Numbered from the stretch's first letter, positions 24,336-38,456 are shown. The stretch is DNA of 64,000 bases from Puffinus mauretanicus (GCA_023333565.1 JAJKFH010000948.1:3732001-3796000); one strand, 5' to 3'. Notes: a model not told the origin generated them from the letters alone. Translations and numbers: made by a program.

Positions 24336-27300
24336 ATTTGGACACTCTCCACCCCTTCTTGGTGAACCTGCATCCTGCACATGGAGAAACTTGGTTGTAA
24401 CTGCACTGGACATAGAGCACGTTAAACAGGATGAGCTGCAGCTTTGTGGCAAACAGTTTCTATAAGATGGAGGGGACGGAGGGTGAGAAATAAAGGTGTC
24501 CTGATCTTGCTTCCAACTACCATGAATTATTTCTGCATTTTACATTAAATATCCACTGGATACAGTGCATGACTAAAGCCAGCGAGGCCAATCTAGTTAA
24601 AGTTAGGCATCATAAATGGGGAAGAATGTTAATAGTAACTAGTGATTTTGCAGACTTCAATTTTCATCACCGAACACCATGGCATTTGAAAAATTAGACT
24701 TATACCCAGGAGAAGAGCACCAGGCCAAATGTTCAGGAATGGATAGAGCAAAATTTTAGAGCTCCTTTGAAAAACTTTTGCCCAAAGTTATGGTGTTACT
24801 CCATATTAAGCACCGCTCCTGATGAATTAACTGCCTGCCAGAGGTTTGGAACTGACTGCAATTGACTGAAGTTGAATCCCGCCCCTCCACCCCCCGCAAT
24901 TCTTACAGAATCAGAACGTCCAATATTGAGCTGAACATGGGAGACTCTGTTCAGTGAAACAGACTCATCAGGCTTTGGTTTACAAAGGAGGAATTACATG
25001 CAGCTACCTAATGCTGCATTCTTCTCTATGTCTATTTGGGGCAATTGGCAAATAGGCACTTGGAAAAAAAAATCACATTCCTCTGCACTGCATTTTAAAT
25101 AACTAAAGACATGTGAGCATTTAATACTGTATCTTGATTCTCCAGGATACTAGCTTACAAAGAAGAGAAAATTACCAAAGTGAGGACTTCGATTAATCTG
25201 ACTACAAAGCCTCCGAAATTCAGTAGCTACGGAGAACTTGAATCATCTAGGGGACAAGCAGCATCTGAACTTCCCCAACTCTTCACAAGCACAAGCCATG
25301 ACTTTTGCGGCTATTTTATGCCATTTTGCAGCTTCCACATTCGCTCCTGTCTCTCCAGACAGAAAGGTCATTTTACTTGAGGACAAAAAATGGATGGACT
25401 GGTGACTTAAATGGTAAGTCTAGGAAATCTTGAGAATCAAGGCAGAAAGTAAGGAAATGTGTGTTTCCACTTGAAATGATAGAGATCACTAATCACCCTT
25501 CCCCAAGTACCAGATGAGTGAAAGATGTTAGTTTGGTATAGTCAAATTCCTCAAAGATACATTACTGCTTTACTAAAAAGAAAGGATCCTTGTTAGAAGC
25601 CAGCTTATCTTTTTCAGCTCTATGCATTCTCATTTAGTTGAGTCTTCTGAGGAACATTAGATAGATATATGGATGAACATGCTGCTACAGATAAAGAAAA
25701 GCTAGAAAATAGCTAGTGCACAACTGCAATAATGCAAGTTTGGTCAAATACACACATAAAAATGTTTTTATTATACTGTCAGCTAAGTGCAGTATACTTC
25801 ACAAACACCATAAAGAAGATGAAAACCTTGTTTAAAGCCAGCCATACTACAATGTATATAAGAAGTGTCTAGCTCAAGAACAAGTCATAAAAATTGTTAG
25901 TAGTAGTTCTTTAATGCCAACCTCGGTAAACCTAAAAGGCTAAACATAAGTGGAAAAACCACAAAGAACATTCTGTTTCTTTCTTGCAATTGTATATATC
26001 AAAACAATAGAACTTGAAAATAATTTGTTACGGCTGGCTGCTTCTTTTATAAAGAAATCAAGCCTTAACAACATTATCTGAAGTAATTTCCCATCCAAAC
26101 TTCGTTACAGGAGCCCCTCTCTGAGCATAACAGAGTATTTCCTAGTCTTAGCACCTGTGCTTCACCTATGCAGCATCCTTGACTAGAAGAAATTATTTGG
26201 TCAGCTTCTGTTACGCAATGAATACATAATTTTTAAAGATGTTAATAAGTGTTCTCTGACTATAACTAATACCATCAACTGAGCTAGAGGTGAATAAAGC
26301 GGGCCAAAAGAACCTAAGTCTGACAAATAGTGTCACTTCTGTTCCCATATTGATGAGACCACATATGACGCAAAAAACAATCTTCCATTAAATTCATGTC
26401 ATGGCTCACATGCTGTTTGAAAAATACTTCCAGTATAGCAGACAAAATATCTGAGGCATGTGCTGAATGTGAAAGCTCAACATCTTTAACAAAATTTGAG
26501 GGCTTTAGATAAGATTTTAGAATATATTTAGAGCATAACAACAACGTCATGGGGAGGTTATGTGTCAAAATTGTGTGGAAAAGAATCCTACAAGGCTAAT
26601 GCTTGAAATTTTCAATCAGTAGCATTTGACGGTCACCTTACTTGCAAAAGGTCTGTGGATACTGTAAGAGTGGATGTGTAAATTGAGTCTGAGTTTCCTC
26701 ATGCATAAGAGTCCAGTATTTTGTTTGGGTTAGGTTGCACTGAATATGTGTTCATGAAAAATATTAATGGAGGCCCAAGGAAACAAAAGCCACCACCATG
26801 AAAAACTCAACAGGCATTCAAAGACAAGGATGTTCTCAGCTAAATTTCCAATGTGAGCTCCGCTCCTTTGCCTTGCCTGTCCTCTTACAGGTCAGACACT
26901 GGTTTTGTATTTCTCAACCTCCCCTGTTAATCTAACAGAAATGTTTATCTGTGTAAGTACTTGCTAAGTCATCTGACAAATGCCACCTTTCTTTTACTCA
27001 CAGACCAAACTAGGCCTAAATTTACTGCAGGTTTACTGCTCCCAAAACTGAGCCTCCTTCTGTAAGCCAGAAACTATACCATCAGATTGTGCTCCTCTGT
27101 CCCTCCAGTATCTACCAACATTTGCAACCCACTTGATGACACTGACTACATATCTCAGTCATCTGAATTACTACTTTGACCAAGAAGGAAATCTCACTCT
27201 ACTGACTCCAAAACCAGATTAAAGACTCTACAATAGCATACTGAGAGAGCCACACATACCCATGTCTGTCCTGTGAAGGACAGCCCACACACTCTTGCCG

Positions 27301-29889
27301 TAGATGGTAGAGAAAAAGGGACTGGGCTTAACGCAGCCTTGGAAAGTGCACATAGTGCATCCTTGCTAAATAACAAAGTACTGTAATGTTGCAATTACTG
27401 CAGTTATATCTTGACTAGTAAAGAACCTAGCAATTACCAAGGTGTTCCAAAATGGTGATACGGCCAGGTAAAAATTCTTAAGTTAACACTAGAAGCCCAG
27501 CTGGATTTTGTGGGCTTGAAGGAAAAATACCATGTAGCTTCTAAACTGGATGCTGAAGGCCACTTTGGTGCCTTCTGGGAACTACTGCCTTTCAAGCAAC
27601 ATGTGTTGCCCATTTATTGAAAAGCTGAGGAGGACTTGATACTCTTCAAGGACTACTGTGTTGGGACACAGAGACCAGGAGAACAAGCCATGTTTTCTTC
27701 CTTCTCCCAAGATTGATGTCTGGGGGGAAAAGAGTGGACATATGAGAGACAGGTACTTTCTGCAGGACTGAGAAAGAGCTTAGCAAAAAGCTGAGTGATC
27801 TGAGCTCAGAAGTACAACTAAGAACACAAGTAGGGAAGAACAACTTAAAAATTGCCATGGAAAGACTTTCTTGGACTTGCATACTAAAAGTGAACAGCAC
27901 CTTCTTGAGTTACCTGAAACAGGTTTTCCCTGAACAACTGCAGGTATCTGTGTTGTAGTTGGCATCCACAACTACTAGAGAAAGCCTGGACGATTGGCAG
28001 ACAGATCTAAACAGTTCTAACCGCGCCTTAACAGAAAACCCCTCACTGGATCTTGTCAATATGTGATTGAGTTGTTAAAAAAAAAAGTGCATAGTTTGTG
28101 TTTCAAAAGCCAAACCACTCTTCCCAGTATTTTCATAAACACTATAAGAAACATTTGTCTTACGGCAACAGATTTTTCCTTTTACTCTCACTGCTATCAT
28201 TTTGCCATAGAAAAATAGAAACTTGAAAACCTAACCATTTTCCAGGTTTGCTATTTAACAAAATCCTCCTTAAAGCAATTTTCTTCCTGCTCAAACATCG
28301 TAGCTACAGTTCATACACATGTTCTGTCTTGTTTGGGGAAACAGTGAGTGATTGATTGTAGAAATTATTTTCAGAAGTAAATAAAAAGGATTGGAAAAAG
28401 AACACATGGATTCAATCACTGGAATGCCCTGACTACAAACTGGTTTCCATCATCCAACACTGACCAGACACACACTCTGATTTAAGCAAGTCAGATTCTG
28501 ATACACCTGCTGGTGATGATATCGTGTGGGGTCAGAATGCCTATCGAATTACGAGAGTGTTTAAACATGATCCGCAGAAAAATTCAGAGCTAACTTGTAA
28601 CTGAACAAACAACAGTATCACCCCAAACTATGTGTGGGACCATCCCAACCCTCTTCCCTTCACAAAGAATTTTAAGAAATCTTGAAATAATTAAGAGCCA
28701 TTTTACAAGAAGCTCTAGAAGTAAAAAGAAAAGACATGTGTTTTATTAACCAGTTTTAAACTCTTGATATAACCACAACTGCATTGATGCTTCCACAGCA
28801 TTGTGTGAAAGACAAGTGGTAGCTTGGCACGTAAGTAAGATTTATGGTTTGAGAGTTTTTAAAAATATTTTGCTATGATTTTGTACATAATTTAAAGCAG
28901 TTGAGAAGAAAATATTTTGATCCAAGAGGAGCCGTTCTAGGAAAATCAGAGAGATAAATCTTTCAGTTGCAGAACAGAGACATAAATCTGTCCACTAAAC
29001 TTGATGATATAAAAGCTATTCTATCCAGCTGACTGCATTTTCACAGAGCAACAGATGCTTCAACATGCCTAGCACTAGAAACCACAAGAAGTCCCAATTG
29101 AACATTAATGTGTCTTAAACAACATTTACTCCTATGTCTAATATTCCCTGGACGGGTCATACATTATTAGGCCTTTCACTGGCATACACTGACAAAGGAA
29201 AATTCAGGGAGCTCTCAAAGAAACTGGGCGTGTGAGCAATTCATGAGGCTGCCCGCTCTAACTGTCTATTCAGCACTGAACTTCTCTACCTTGTTTCCTT
29301 ATTGGGTAGTACTCCATTTCACTTGATTAAAAACTGAATGTCTAATCCACAAGTACGTTACAAACGGCATTCAAAGACAGCAGCCTGATGTTTCCCAAAA
29401 ACAAGTCCTTATGTTGCAGAATGCATTTGTGCGGGTTATTTAAAATGCTTACTAGTATCCCATGCAATGCAGCAACATATTGCAAAAACAACATCTACAG
29501 AGATACTAAAAAATCTGGCACATGGAGACAGTTTTAAAGAGGATATTATTTGAAAAACTTGTAATTTTGATAAAATGCATAGAAACAACTACACTTTAGA
29601 AATTAGCAAGCAATTTCTCTGGATCGGTCATTTCAGTTCTGTACATCCTGATACTTCAGTGTTGGATCTCACAAACCTGACAGTAAAATGAATAATAATA
29701 AACTTAAAGGGAGATTTTTAAATAAGCCATACAAAGTTAAGAAATGCATGCTGTGATAGCAGCACTGACATTTGGACTGACTAGATCCAATAGCTCGTGT
29801 TACTCTGGACACGCCACTCTCACATGGAACAAGTTTAGATGAGAGATTCCCAAGCTACTGCCAACACGCGTTCAAGCCCACAATGTAAC

Positions 29890-30165
29890 GCCAACTAACT
29901 CTTCGAGCAGGACAACCATGTTTGTGTCCGCTCTGTATCAGGGTGTTTCCTCCTGACTTTGAAGCTCTGCACCGTGCTTCCCTCTACCGTGTTTGCCCCA
30001 CGTGATGGTCGCGCCCCAGCCATACTCGTGGCCTCAGCTTCTGAGCTGCTTTGCTGCTGGAAGTGTTCAGGCGCTGTGTTAAGTGGGAAGTCTGGCTTAT
30101 AACTAGGGTGCGAACTGCACCGCTCTTCTGAAAATACCCTCACCATTAATGTTTTGATCAGATGC
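29890..30165 (-). other. CpG-richer intronic segment with 91-codon open frame
   Basis: This segment is visibly richer in G, C and CpG than the surrounding AT-rich intron. The minus strand stays open for 91 codons (29895-30170) with a Ser/Gln/Glu/Ala-rich, low-complexity composition. An AG that could act as an acceptor (gggtattttcag) precedes EERCSS, but no good GT donor follows in frame, and the frame ends at a TAG. I do not recognise the product. It may be a chance frame, an old element fragment or an unrecognised exon. Confidence 0.25.
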
Positions 30166-31732
30166 CACAAAGCATTTGATCATTTTGCCTACTTCTATGC
30201 TGCTTAATTTCAAATTAATTTTTTCTCATTATATAACTCTGGTATTAAACAGGGTTTTGTAATGAAATTTAGTATTCGTTATCAAAAATCAAGCTGTGAC
30301 TGCAAAACCATCTCAGTCTTAACAACAGACAAAAAGCTTAGCATTACTGGATTTTACAGAAATTGCTATGCTTTTGTGCTATTTTATTCATAAAATGAAG
30401 AAGACGAAAGCCAAGGATGTCCTTGAATACTCAGCTGACTGGCGACAGAAAGCTAAATCAGTTGACACAAGAAAGCCACTACAAGGTGAAGGGGCAAGCT
30501 CATTTTTCCATCTGTTTTTATTGAACACACCCTTTGTGAAATGTCATGGTCAAGGGCAGTTAAAAATTAATGTCATTCTAATCTTCTTTAAACACTTTAA
30601 CTTGTTCAGTTAAATGTGTCAGACAGGAAACTATCCATAAACAAATTTGAGATGTTAAATTACTAAGATAGCTGTGATTTCCTTCTTTTGCAAAATCTCA
30701 TTACTAGCTGCAATATTATTTCCACTCAAGGAAGTCACTCTACAACACCAAATATTTTCACATGCATTGAAACATGTAGACTACACAAGTCTGCGGATGT
30801 TTGCTTTGGCAAAGAGTTGAACTTCCTCTGTTTCTCTGAATACAATGTAATCCTCCTCATTTATGTCCTCATTCAGGGGGGAAAAAACAACAAAAAACCC
30901 TCAAACACTTAAAAATCACATTTTAAAACCACCAGAAGCTGATTTGCTACTAAGATTCATTTCTCCTCCAGACATGTTAAACAAAAAAGGCAAAAACCAC
31001 CTCCAAATTTTCATTTAATATTTGTGCTTATCTTTTTAGTTAGAGCAACACAATTAATAGAACAAATGAACATTAATAAGAGTTTAAAATACGTAGTAGG
31101 ACTGCAGCTCAGTATTTCTTCTGACAACTTCTGTCAATGAGTTTGACATGATCAATGTCATCTCCTTAAGTCATTGTCTTTGGGAAAGGCACTGGCATAA
31201 GGATTTTATACATCATCTTTTCTTCCTCAGTCTCACAGCCAGGATTACAGGCTGGCTGACTGGTTGGTCTGCTTGGCTGTCCTTAAAAATCCGAGCGATG
31301 TTATGAGCCAGCTGAAGATCTGCAAAATTTATTTTGCAGCTTTGTTCAATTTTCTGCCGAAAGGATGGGCTGTAGCCTAAAATCTGTTAGGGCTAGAAAG
31401 TGGAAGGCAATCACACAAACGTTTGACCAGGAACAAGGAGAACCATACCCTTTCTACTGCCACTAAGCGACATACCTCCCCGGAACTTAAGTTTTCCTCT
31501 ATGCTTAAAATTTTCTTCTGTAGAGATAACCAAGTTGAATTTCTAGTGCTTAGCGCTAAGTCCTAGGCAATCGCCTCAGAAGTCTTCTCAATTTAGAGAA
31601 AAACATTCCTGACTTATTTCCACTGTTCAACCCCCTTATATCAGCCCTCTCCATCTGCAGGCACACAGAATGCCTGGGAAACCTGGCTTGGGCAGTAAGT
31701 CAAGTGATAGTTTCCAGTTCTTTTCCAATTTC

Positions 31733-31815
31733 ATAGAATCACAAAATGGTTTGGGTAAGAAGGGACCTTTAAAGATCATCTAGTCCAAGCCATCCCTTCC
31801 CACCGCCCCCTGCAA
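31733..31815 (-). mobile_element. CR1 LINE 3'-end fragment, short
   Basis: catagaatcacaaaatggtt, then gggtaagaagggacctttaa and gatcatctagtccaagccat, is the reverse complement of a CR1 3' terminus of the same subtype as the 17754 copy. It is only about 80 bp before the match fades, a typical extreme 5' truncation. Confidence 0.85.
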
Positions 31816-34800
31816 ATTTCCACTCAAGTCTATCTCCTCCCAGCACTTACGAAGGGCAGCCTGAGGCCCCTACTTCCACAAACTTCAGAAACCAGGAAGA
31901 GGGGAGAATAGCAAAGTGGTATCACAGTGTCAATTAGGTGTATTACTAGGGACTGTAGCACAACATAGCTCTACATCAAGCTACCCCCCACAAGTATAAG
32001 ATTTTTATCATCCAAAATTACAAACAGACTCTGCTGCGAAGATTTGTTAGAGAAACCCACCATGGCACTCCGCTTGCTATCCACGCCTGGAAGCGCCAGC
32101 GACATAGAGCTGAGCAGGACTCAGGGGTTGTCTGTTGAGCTATGATACTCTGATTAACAGGAGCACACTGCAAACAAAATGAGGTGCCTATTTCTCCCAG
32201 AGACCTGCACCATCCATCCTCTAAAGAGGTGAAAAACTCTGAAAGTATGCAGTCAGAGGGACTCGATTTGCATTCCCCTCTCCCCACTTCTATTACTTTT
32301 GGGATGTGACTGTGAATATAATTCAAACGAAAAATAGCTTGAAGTAGCAGAGAACAGTTTTTACTAGATTATACTTGTGATGTTTTTCCTTGCTTTCTTA
32401 TTTGGTTAAACAATGACTAGAATGCAATGCTATTAAGCCATTAAATGAAACCTGATTTACACAGAACGCAGTTAATTCTTCTATTATATAATTTTTTACC
32501 TTTTTAATTTAGGATCTAAGAAAGGCGGAGTTACAATCAAAATCTGAAAAGCGACACAAACCCAGTTTCTAAATTAAGCACGCTGTTAGGGTCATTTTTC
32601 ATTGCTTACTGAATGCCAGTTCTTCAGAAGCCTCGCTGCTTAAAATTATCTTTGTCTATTAACTTCCCCTAAATACCTTGCCCAACAAAGCCTAATAATT
32701 ACTTGACACATACTTTCTCTTTAATGAGCGTTAAAGCTTACAATGACATCAGCCTGTCCTATTTGTCTGTGACTTGCAAGCCAGATGAAGTTTACTTACT
32801 AAATGTTGCAGCCCTGCCAAAATTCATGGCTGCATAGAACAGTATGTTCAGGGCCTGATGTCTTGCCAGTTTTCAATGAAGTGCTTGACAGAGACCACAT
32901 GTGGAGGTCAAGTGATACTATCATGATCTCACCAGATGGTAAGTTGTGGTATTATTCCCAAGGCAGGTAGTATAGTCTGTTCAGAAACAGTTGGCAGGTG
33001 GTCCATGAACTCACAGCCAGAAGCAACTGGATTATTGCAAAAGATCAAGAACGTTATTGATGTTGGCGAAAAGACTATTCCAAGAATTTTTCTTGCACAT
33101 AATTCAAAGACTCGGTTCTCAAGAAGTATGTTTTCTTGCAAAAAAATAAAAGGATCTATTTCATTAACTGCTATCTTAAATCAGAAGCCCTCCTGTCAAA
33201 CAAATCTTGTATTCTTGCATGATTATTATGTGATGTATGTTAAATGGTAAAATAGAGACACTGCAAGCTCACATTGCCTGGGTTCTTGTAACATATTAAG
33301 GATCACTAGGTCACTCTGAAATTGATGTCAATTCAGAGATTGTATCTACACAGATTAGAGGGCAGGACCGGACTACTTTGCCGAGAACGACGGGAAGCAG
33401 ACCATGGATGAACCTTACAAAACTTTGTAGATGACATTCTCCCACCCCTCTACAGTAACAGCCTATCCAAGCCAAAGTGTGAAACACTCAGCACAGTCCA
33501 GCCTCCAGTTAAAGCAGGTAGGCAATTTACATCTCTATTGAACTGACATTGCTACTATTTCCCGGGCAAAGTTGCAAAAAACAACTATCTCTAAAAACAC
33601 AATAAAGCCACACAGTGGACTCCTTTTATGCAGCAGCAGCTTTTTTCCCCAAGCTAAAGAAGCAATATTCTCCTTTCAGGAAGAGACATAATTTTAAAGC
33701 AGGCTTTAAAATTTCAAGTTGCTCTGGTGCAAAACCTATTAATTGACCGTGAACTTTATCTGAGTAAAGACAGATTCTCAAAGGGCCAGGGTAAAGGCAG
33801 TCTTACTTCCCCTTGCAGTTCTGAGAGGCTGCACCTTCTGGCTAACATCAAAACCTCCACTGAAATTCTACACTAACGTCCTCGTTCATATGGGCCAAAC
33901 TTCAGAAAAAAATATAATCAACCGCACTTAATCACTTCGTGACTGAGAAAGCTAAGATTCCTTTTAATTAATTAATCACTCTGGGACACCTTACTCTATT
34001 TAAAATTATGGGACAAAAGAATTGGAAAATGAGTATATTAATTACAAATTGAAAAAAAAAAGGAGGGGGACACAAAAACTCCTGGAAAGTAAGTTGGTTG
34101 CCTAAAAGAAAAGTTGCCTAAAGTTATTAAAATGCTTTCTGAAATTTTGTTTTTAAAATGGGACACAGTAAATAAATGCGCAGCAATGCAAATTGAGCAT
34201 TAGGAGCTCTAAAGAGGAGGGTGGCAATTTGGACTGAAACTATGGAATGTCTTTAGATGTATGGAGAAGAAAATTCTGTAATATTATATTAAAATGCAAC
34301 ATACCCTTAACTGATACTCTTTGAAGATATTGAGAAAGTAGTCACTACAGTGCACATATCATCTAGCTGTAGCCTTTGATAACTATTTTAAAAGAATTAA
34401 TGTTTGATTAAGTGTGCATATACCAGAATTAATTCGTAAAAGAAGGTACAAATTACTCCCTTTCACTAACAGCTTTTTTTGAGCCTTCCTAAATTTGATG
34501 CTTTACATGACAGCAAGATAAGCCTTCAGCCACCATTGCACTTTTCTCTCTTTTCTTTTAATTTGGGCCTGCATCATTTATCCAAACTAGAGCGTACTTG
34601 TCTAGCTAAATTAAGTATCCAAACTGCGCAGCAAACATTATCTGATGTTCTGTCGGCTGGTTTCATGTTTGCCATCTGAGCATTGTTTTGTCAGACATGA
34701 AAAGAACAAGTCTGGATACTTCTCATTCAGCTAACTGATTGTCGTGTTTAAAGCTCTTTAGGGAAAAATGAACAAATCACCTTCAAATTGGAAACTAATT

Positions 34801-35349
34801 GTTCTGTGTTCTCATTTCTTAGCCATTTATTCCAGTGTAGGGCTTTTTAAAGACCACAGACCTCTTTTACTACTCACTCTTGTTTCTACTAATTGGTTCT
34901 GGTACATTTTGGTAATGGACTCTGCAATAAGATAGCACTAGCCAGATTCAGCTCCAGTGGAAATATTAAATACATACAACTTTTCAGGTTTATGACCCGT
35001 TACAAAGACCATTGTTTCTGTAAAACTTAATTTAGTATGTCATCACAGAATTTCATGTCTGTGAAGGGCAACAGCTTGTACACGGCTTTTTTAACACAAG
35101 GCAATTAACTGAAAGTCGTTAAGAAAAGCTCCACCCTTATACACTCTTAATGAAATACTGCCCCATCCTTTGGGCAAATCTGGATAGGAAAGCAGCACAC
35201 TGTAAGAGAGCAATTTGACTTGCTATTTCCTGAAAGTTAGAAATATCATCATTTGCTAAGCAAAACAATAGCCCCATTACTGCACAAGACAGAAGTGCCC
35301 TAGCAATTCCTTCCTCAAAAGACTTGCAATCTAGTGAATATTTGGCATG

Positions 35350-35394
35350 GACCTGGATCTGATATTGATTTCAAATGGAATAGGATCAGGTCTT
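35350..35394. repeat. Degenerate foldback-family relic
   Basis: acctggatctgatattgatt followed by tcaaatggaataggatcagg has roughly mirrored ends (CCTGGATC ... GGATCAGG) around an ATTGATTTCAAATGG centre. This matches the layout of the element at 5422-5486 in a decayed form. Non-coding. Confidence 0.45.
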
Positions 35395-35820
35395 TCATGC
35401 TGCTTTTTATTTGGTCAGTGAAAGGCACATGTCCAGTAGAGTGCACTGGACATCACCCATACAGCTCCCAGCTCCCTGTAATTTGAGCTGCATACCTGCA
35501 TCCCAACATTTTGAGATGCAGTCCAGGGGGGGCTGCAAACATGACCCTCAGAGTTCTATAGGGCTCTTTGATACTGCAGTTGCAGTACTAAATTGTAACG
35601 TGTACTAGGCAAGTTGCTTTAGGGTTCATGCTGGAAAATTCTTATTGCTCATATGATTTACTGGCAAAACTTATGGCCTCATTCTGCAAGTGCAAAGTTT
35701 TGCACTTATGAGCACAAAACAAAGAGAGCGAGGATTGGGAATAGCAATCAAAGACAGCTGCTTCTGTTTTTAACAAGAGACATGTTGCCTGGTTATCAAA
35801 TTACCAGTGATAAGAAGACC

Positions 35821-35870
35821 TAGTGAAGTCATTGAGAATGCCGCCAGTGACTTTCCTGGAGTGGTATCAG
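35821..35870. repeat. Degenerate foldback-family relic
   Basis: tagtgaagtcattgagaatg, then ccgccagtgactttcctgga and gtggtatcag, place a GTGAAGTCATTG arm against a CCAGTGACTTTC arm with a short spacer. This is the same GAAGTCA/TGACTTC foldback pattern as at 5422-5486. Confidence 0.5.
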
Positions 35871-36079
35871 ATCATATGAGACAAATATTTAGGTACGAAT
35901 CTCTTCAGTATTCTCTAAAAATAGCTGTACTGGGTTAGATCTAGGGTTCTGCTCAGGCTTCTGTATCAGACTGTGGCAAGCACCTAGAGGACAGCAGAAG
36001 AAAAGGGAAGGTATGTTTGACACTACCCTTTCCCTAAGACTTTTGCAGCCACCAACCACCTTCATGTCAGGGACTTCCT

Positions 36080-37350
36080 GGTGTGGTTTATATTTAAAAA
36101 TTCACAATGGATTTGTCGTCCTTGCAGCATTTGTTCAGCGTCCTCTTGAGCCCATGTAAACTGTTAGCGCCTGTATCAACCCTTGGCAAGGAGTTCCACA
36201 GATCTACTGCTTGCATGAAGAACCACACTCTCTGGTTCCTACTAGCTTCAGATGCTCTTGTAATGGCTGGTTGAACAGTCAAATCCCTATCCATAGTCTT
36301 CATGCCACTTTTTCAAGATGAAGAATCATGGTTTACGTAAGTTGTACAGTTGTCCCTGTATTAAGTTACTGCACACCTTTAATCACGCTTAATGCCCTTC
36401 CATGAGTCTCTTCCCATTCTGTAATACCCTTCTGAAACAAGGAGAACACTACTGCAGTATTTAAGATGGCATAACAAAGGTCACAATACAGTGGTGTAAT
36501 AAAGTTCTCTTTTTCCCTCCTAAAATGCTCTGTATCTGATTTGCTTTTTTGATTGCTGTTGAGCTTTGAGCTGACTTTTTTCAAAGGAGTATGCCTCACA
36601 ATGTTAAGATCTTCCTAACTGATTACTGCCAGCTGAGACACCAATATTTTACAAGGTATTAGGGAAAATTAAGAGTGGTCTTTTCCCATGTATATCACTT
36701 CACACTTACCTACACAGAATTTTACTTGCTTTCACCTGCAAGTGCTGCCAGCACTCAATCTCGTAAGATCTTTCAACACTTGTTCTTCATATTCAGCCTT
36801 TGTCCTTACTATCTGGATAACTCAAGTACGAGCAACAAACTTTGTCACTTTAGTGTTTTTTTTCCAGGTGAAAATATGATGATGAACACGGATCTTAATA
36901 TGATGAATACGGATCCTCAAATACTCCAAAGCTGTTGCAACCTTCCACTCTAGATGAGTGGAACATTTACTCCTAACCTGCGATTCCTCTTTTCTTTTCT
37001 TTACTGTCCGTTATTTAAGAGTAAGATGACCTTCCTCCTTACGGAATGGAGGCTTGGTTTCCTTAAGAAATCCCTGGTGAGGCACCTCGGTGGAAACCCG
37101 GACAGACTGTATCAACCAGATCACACATATCCATCTGTCTGCTGAATGTGTCAAGAGCACTCTAAGAGAGTTGTAAGGCAGGGTTTATGTTTTGCTAAAG
37201 CTATATTTACTCTATTCATTATCTTCATAGAGATGCCGACTAATTTAATTCTCTATTATATTTCTAGTAATTTTTCCAGTACATAAGCCACATTAGGAGG
37301 CTTAGAGTGTTCTTGAGTTCCCTCATACTTTGCAAAAACAAACTCAACTT
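36080..37350 (-). mobile_element. Ancient CR1-type LINE relic, about 1.3 kb
   Basis: The 3' part (36094-36303, minus strand) still encodes a recognisable CR1/L2-type ORF2 C terminus with VDLWNSLPRV and SLHGLKRTL. Moving toward higher coordinates, the plus strand shows CR1 segments in the expected order: cactttagtg near 36850, a degraded tgaacacggatc...gatcctc region near 36890, ggtttccttaagaaatccct near 37060, and gagagttgtaaggcagggtt near 37170. All are heavily mutated. The layout matches older CR1 subfamilies shared with turtles and crocodilians rather than the recent bird types. No function remains. The outer boundaries are approximate. Confidence 0.7.
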
Positions 37351-38398
37351 CCACATTTTTTCTCTGAATTTCTTTAGGAAAATCTGAAGTGTGGCATCAG
37401 TAGCATTCAGCAATAGTATTCAGTAATATTTTCTCTTTCTTTGCTCCACATGGTAGAAAGGGACTTAATACAGATACAGTTATTTTATACAATCTTTTCC
37501 ATTTCAGATAGCACTGCAGTCTCCGGTGCATCTTCCTGAGAATACTTTGCACAGCTACTGCTCAGACAAAGGAACTAGAGTGCACTCCATAGAGAAAGGC
37601 ACTAAAGTGCATTCCTCATCTATGCTATTGGACAAGCTTGATGTTCATTATCTGCCTACGTGGGCAACCTTAACCTACAAAAAATGTAAAGCAAAGTTGA
37701 ACTGTTTTACCATCCTAGGAGAATACTAGGCAATGCTCTGGCCAAAGAGTAAGGCAGTGTTTATGTCAGTGTGGCAAATTATTTTTATGTCTGTACGAGC
37801 AAAGGAAAAAGACCCCAGTTTATCCATAAACTCTCAACATCTATAGAAATGAATAAATGAAGGAAATAAGCTTCTAAATAAAATTTCAGGCAGAATGACT
37901 GGAATAAAAGCCCCAAAGAAAGATGGACACTAAAAGCCTAATGGAAATAATTACCATGCAGTATTTACAACCTAGTACATCCAAAATAAGTGATTGCTAC
38001 AGGAATTTGATGCAAAATACAGAGAAAGAAATACAATCTCCATTTTTAATGGTTTTATCTATTAATAATCTATCTATTTGTATAAACACACAGAGATAGA
38101 CTCAGCTACTCTTTGACCTTATCAAAATACTGCCTCATGCCAATTGTGTAGTAAGTTCCCAGCCTCTTGATCTGGCATCATACAGCGGTACAGTCTGCAC
38201 TCCAGCACGTAATATCCAAACTCTATAAAAAAACTAGGAAGACAGCACGACTTAACAAGTTTTCTTAGCAGCTGTACTACCCCTCTATCATCTAAAGAAC
38301 TCTGGAAATTAGCATTAGGTTTATTCTTAAACCACAAATGGACATCTCATATATTCTTAACTACCTGCTGACTTCTCTTAAAAAAAAAAAAAGCTTAT

Positions 38399-38456
38399 AA
38401 ATAAGCATAATTTTATGCTTATTTGATGTGAGCATAAAATTCTTTTATGCTTACAC
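38399..38456. repeat. Two adjacent hairpins built on AGCATAAAA
   Basis: The first hairpin has perfect 12-bp arms, aaataagcataa (38399-38410) and ttatgcttattt (38413-38424), with a 2-base centre. Three bases later a second one follows, gtgagcataaaa (38428-38439) and ttttatgcttacac (38443-38456), with a single-base insertion in one arm. The four arms share the core AGCATAA. It lies just after a poly-A run in the COBL intron. Origin unknown. Confidence 0.8.
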
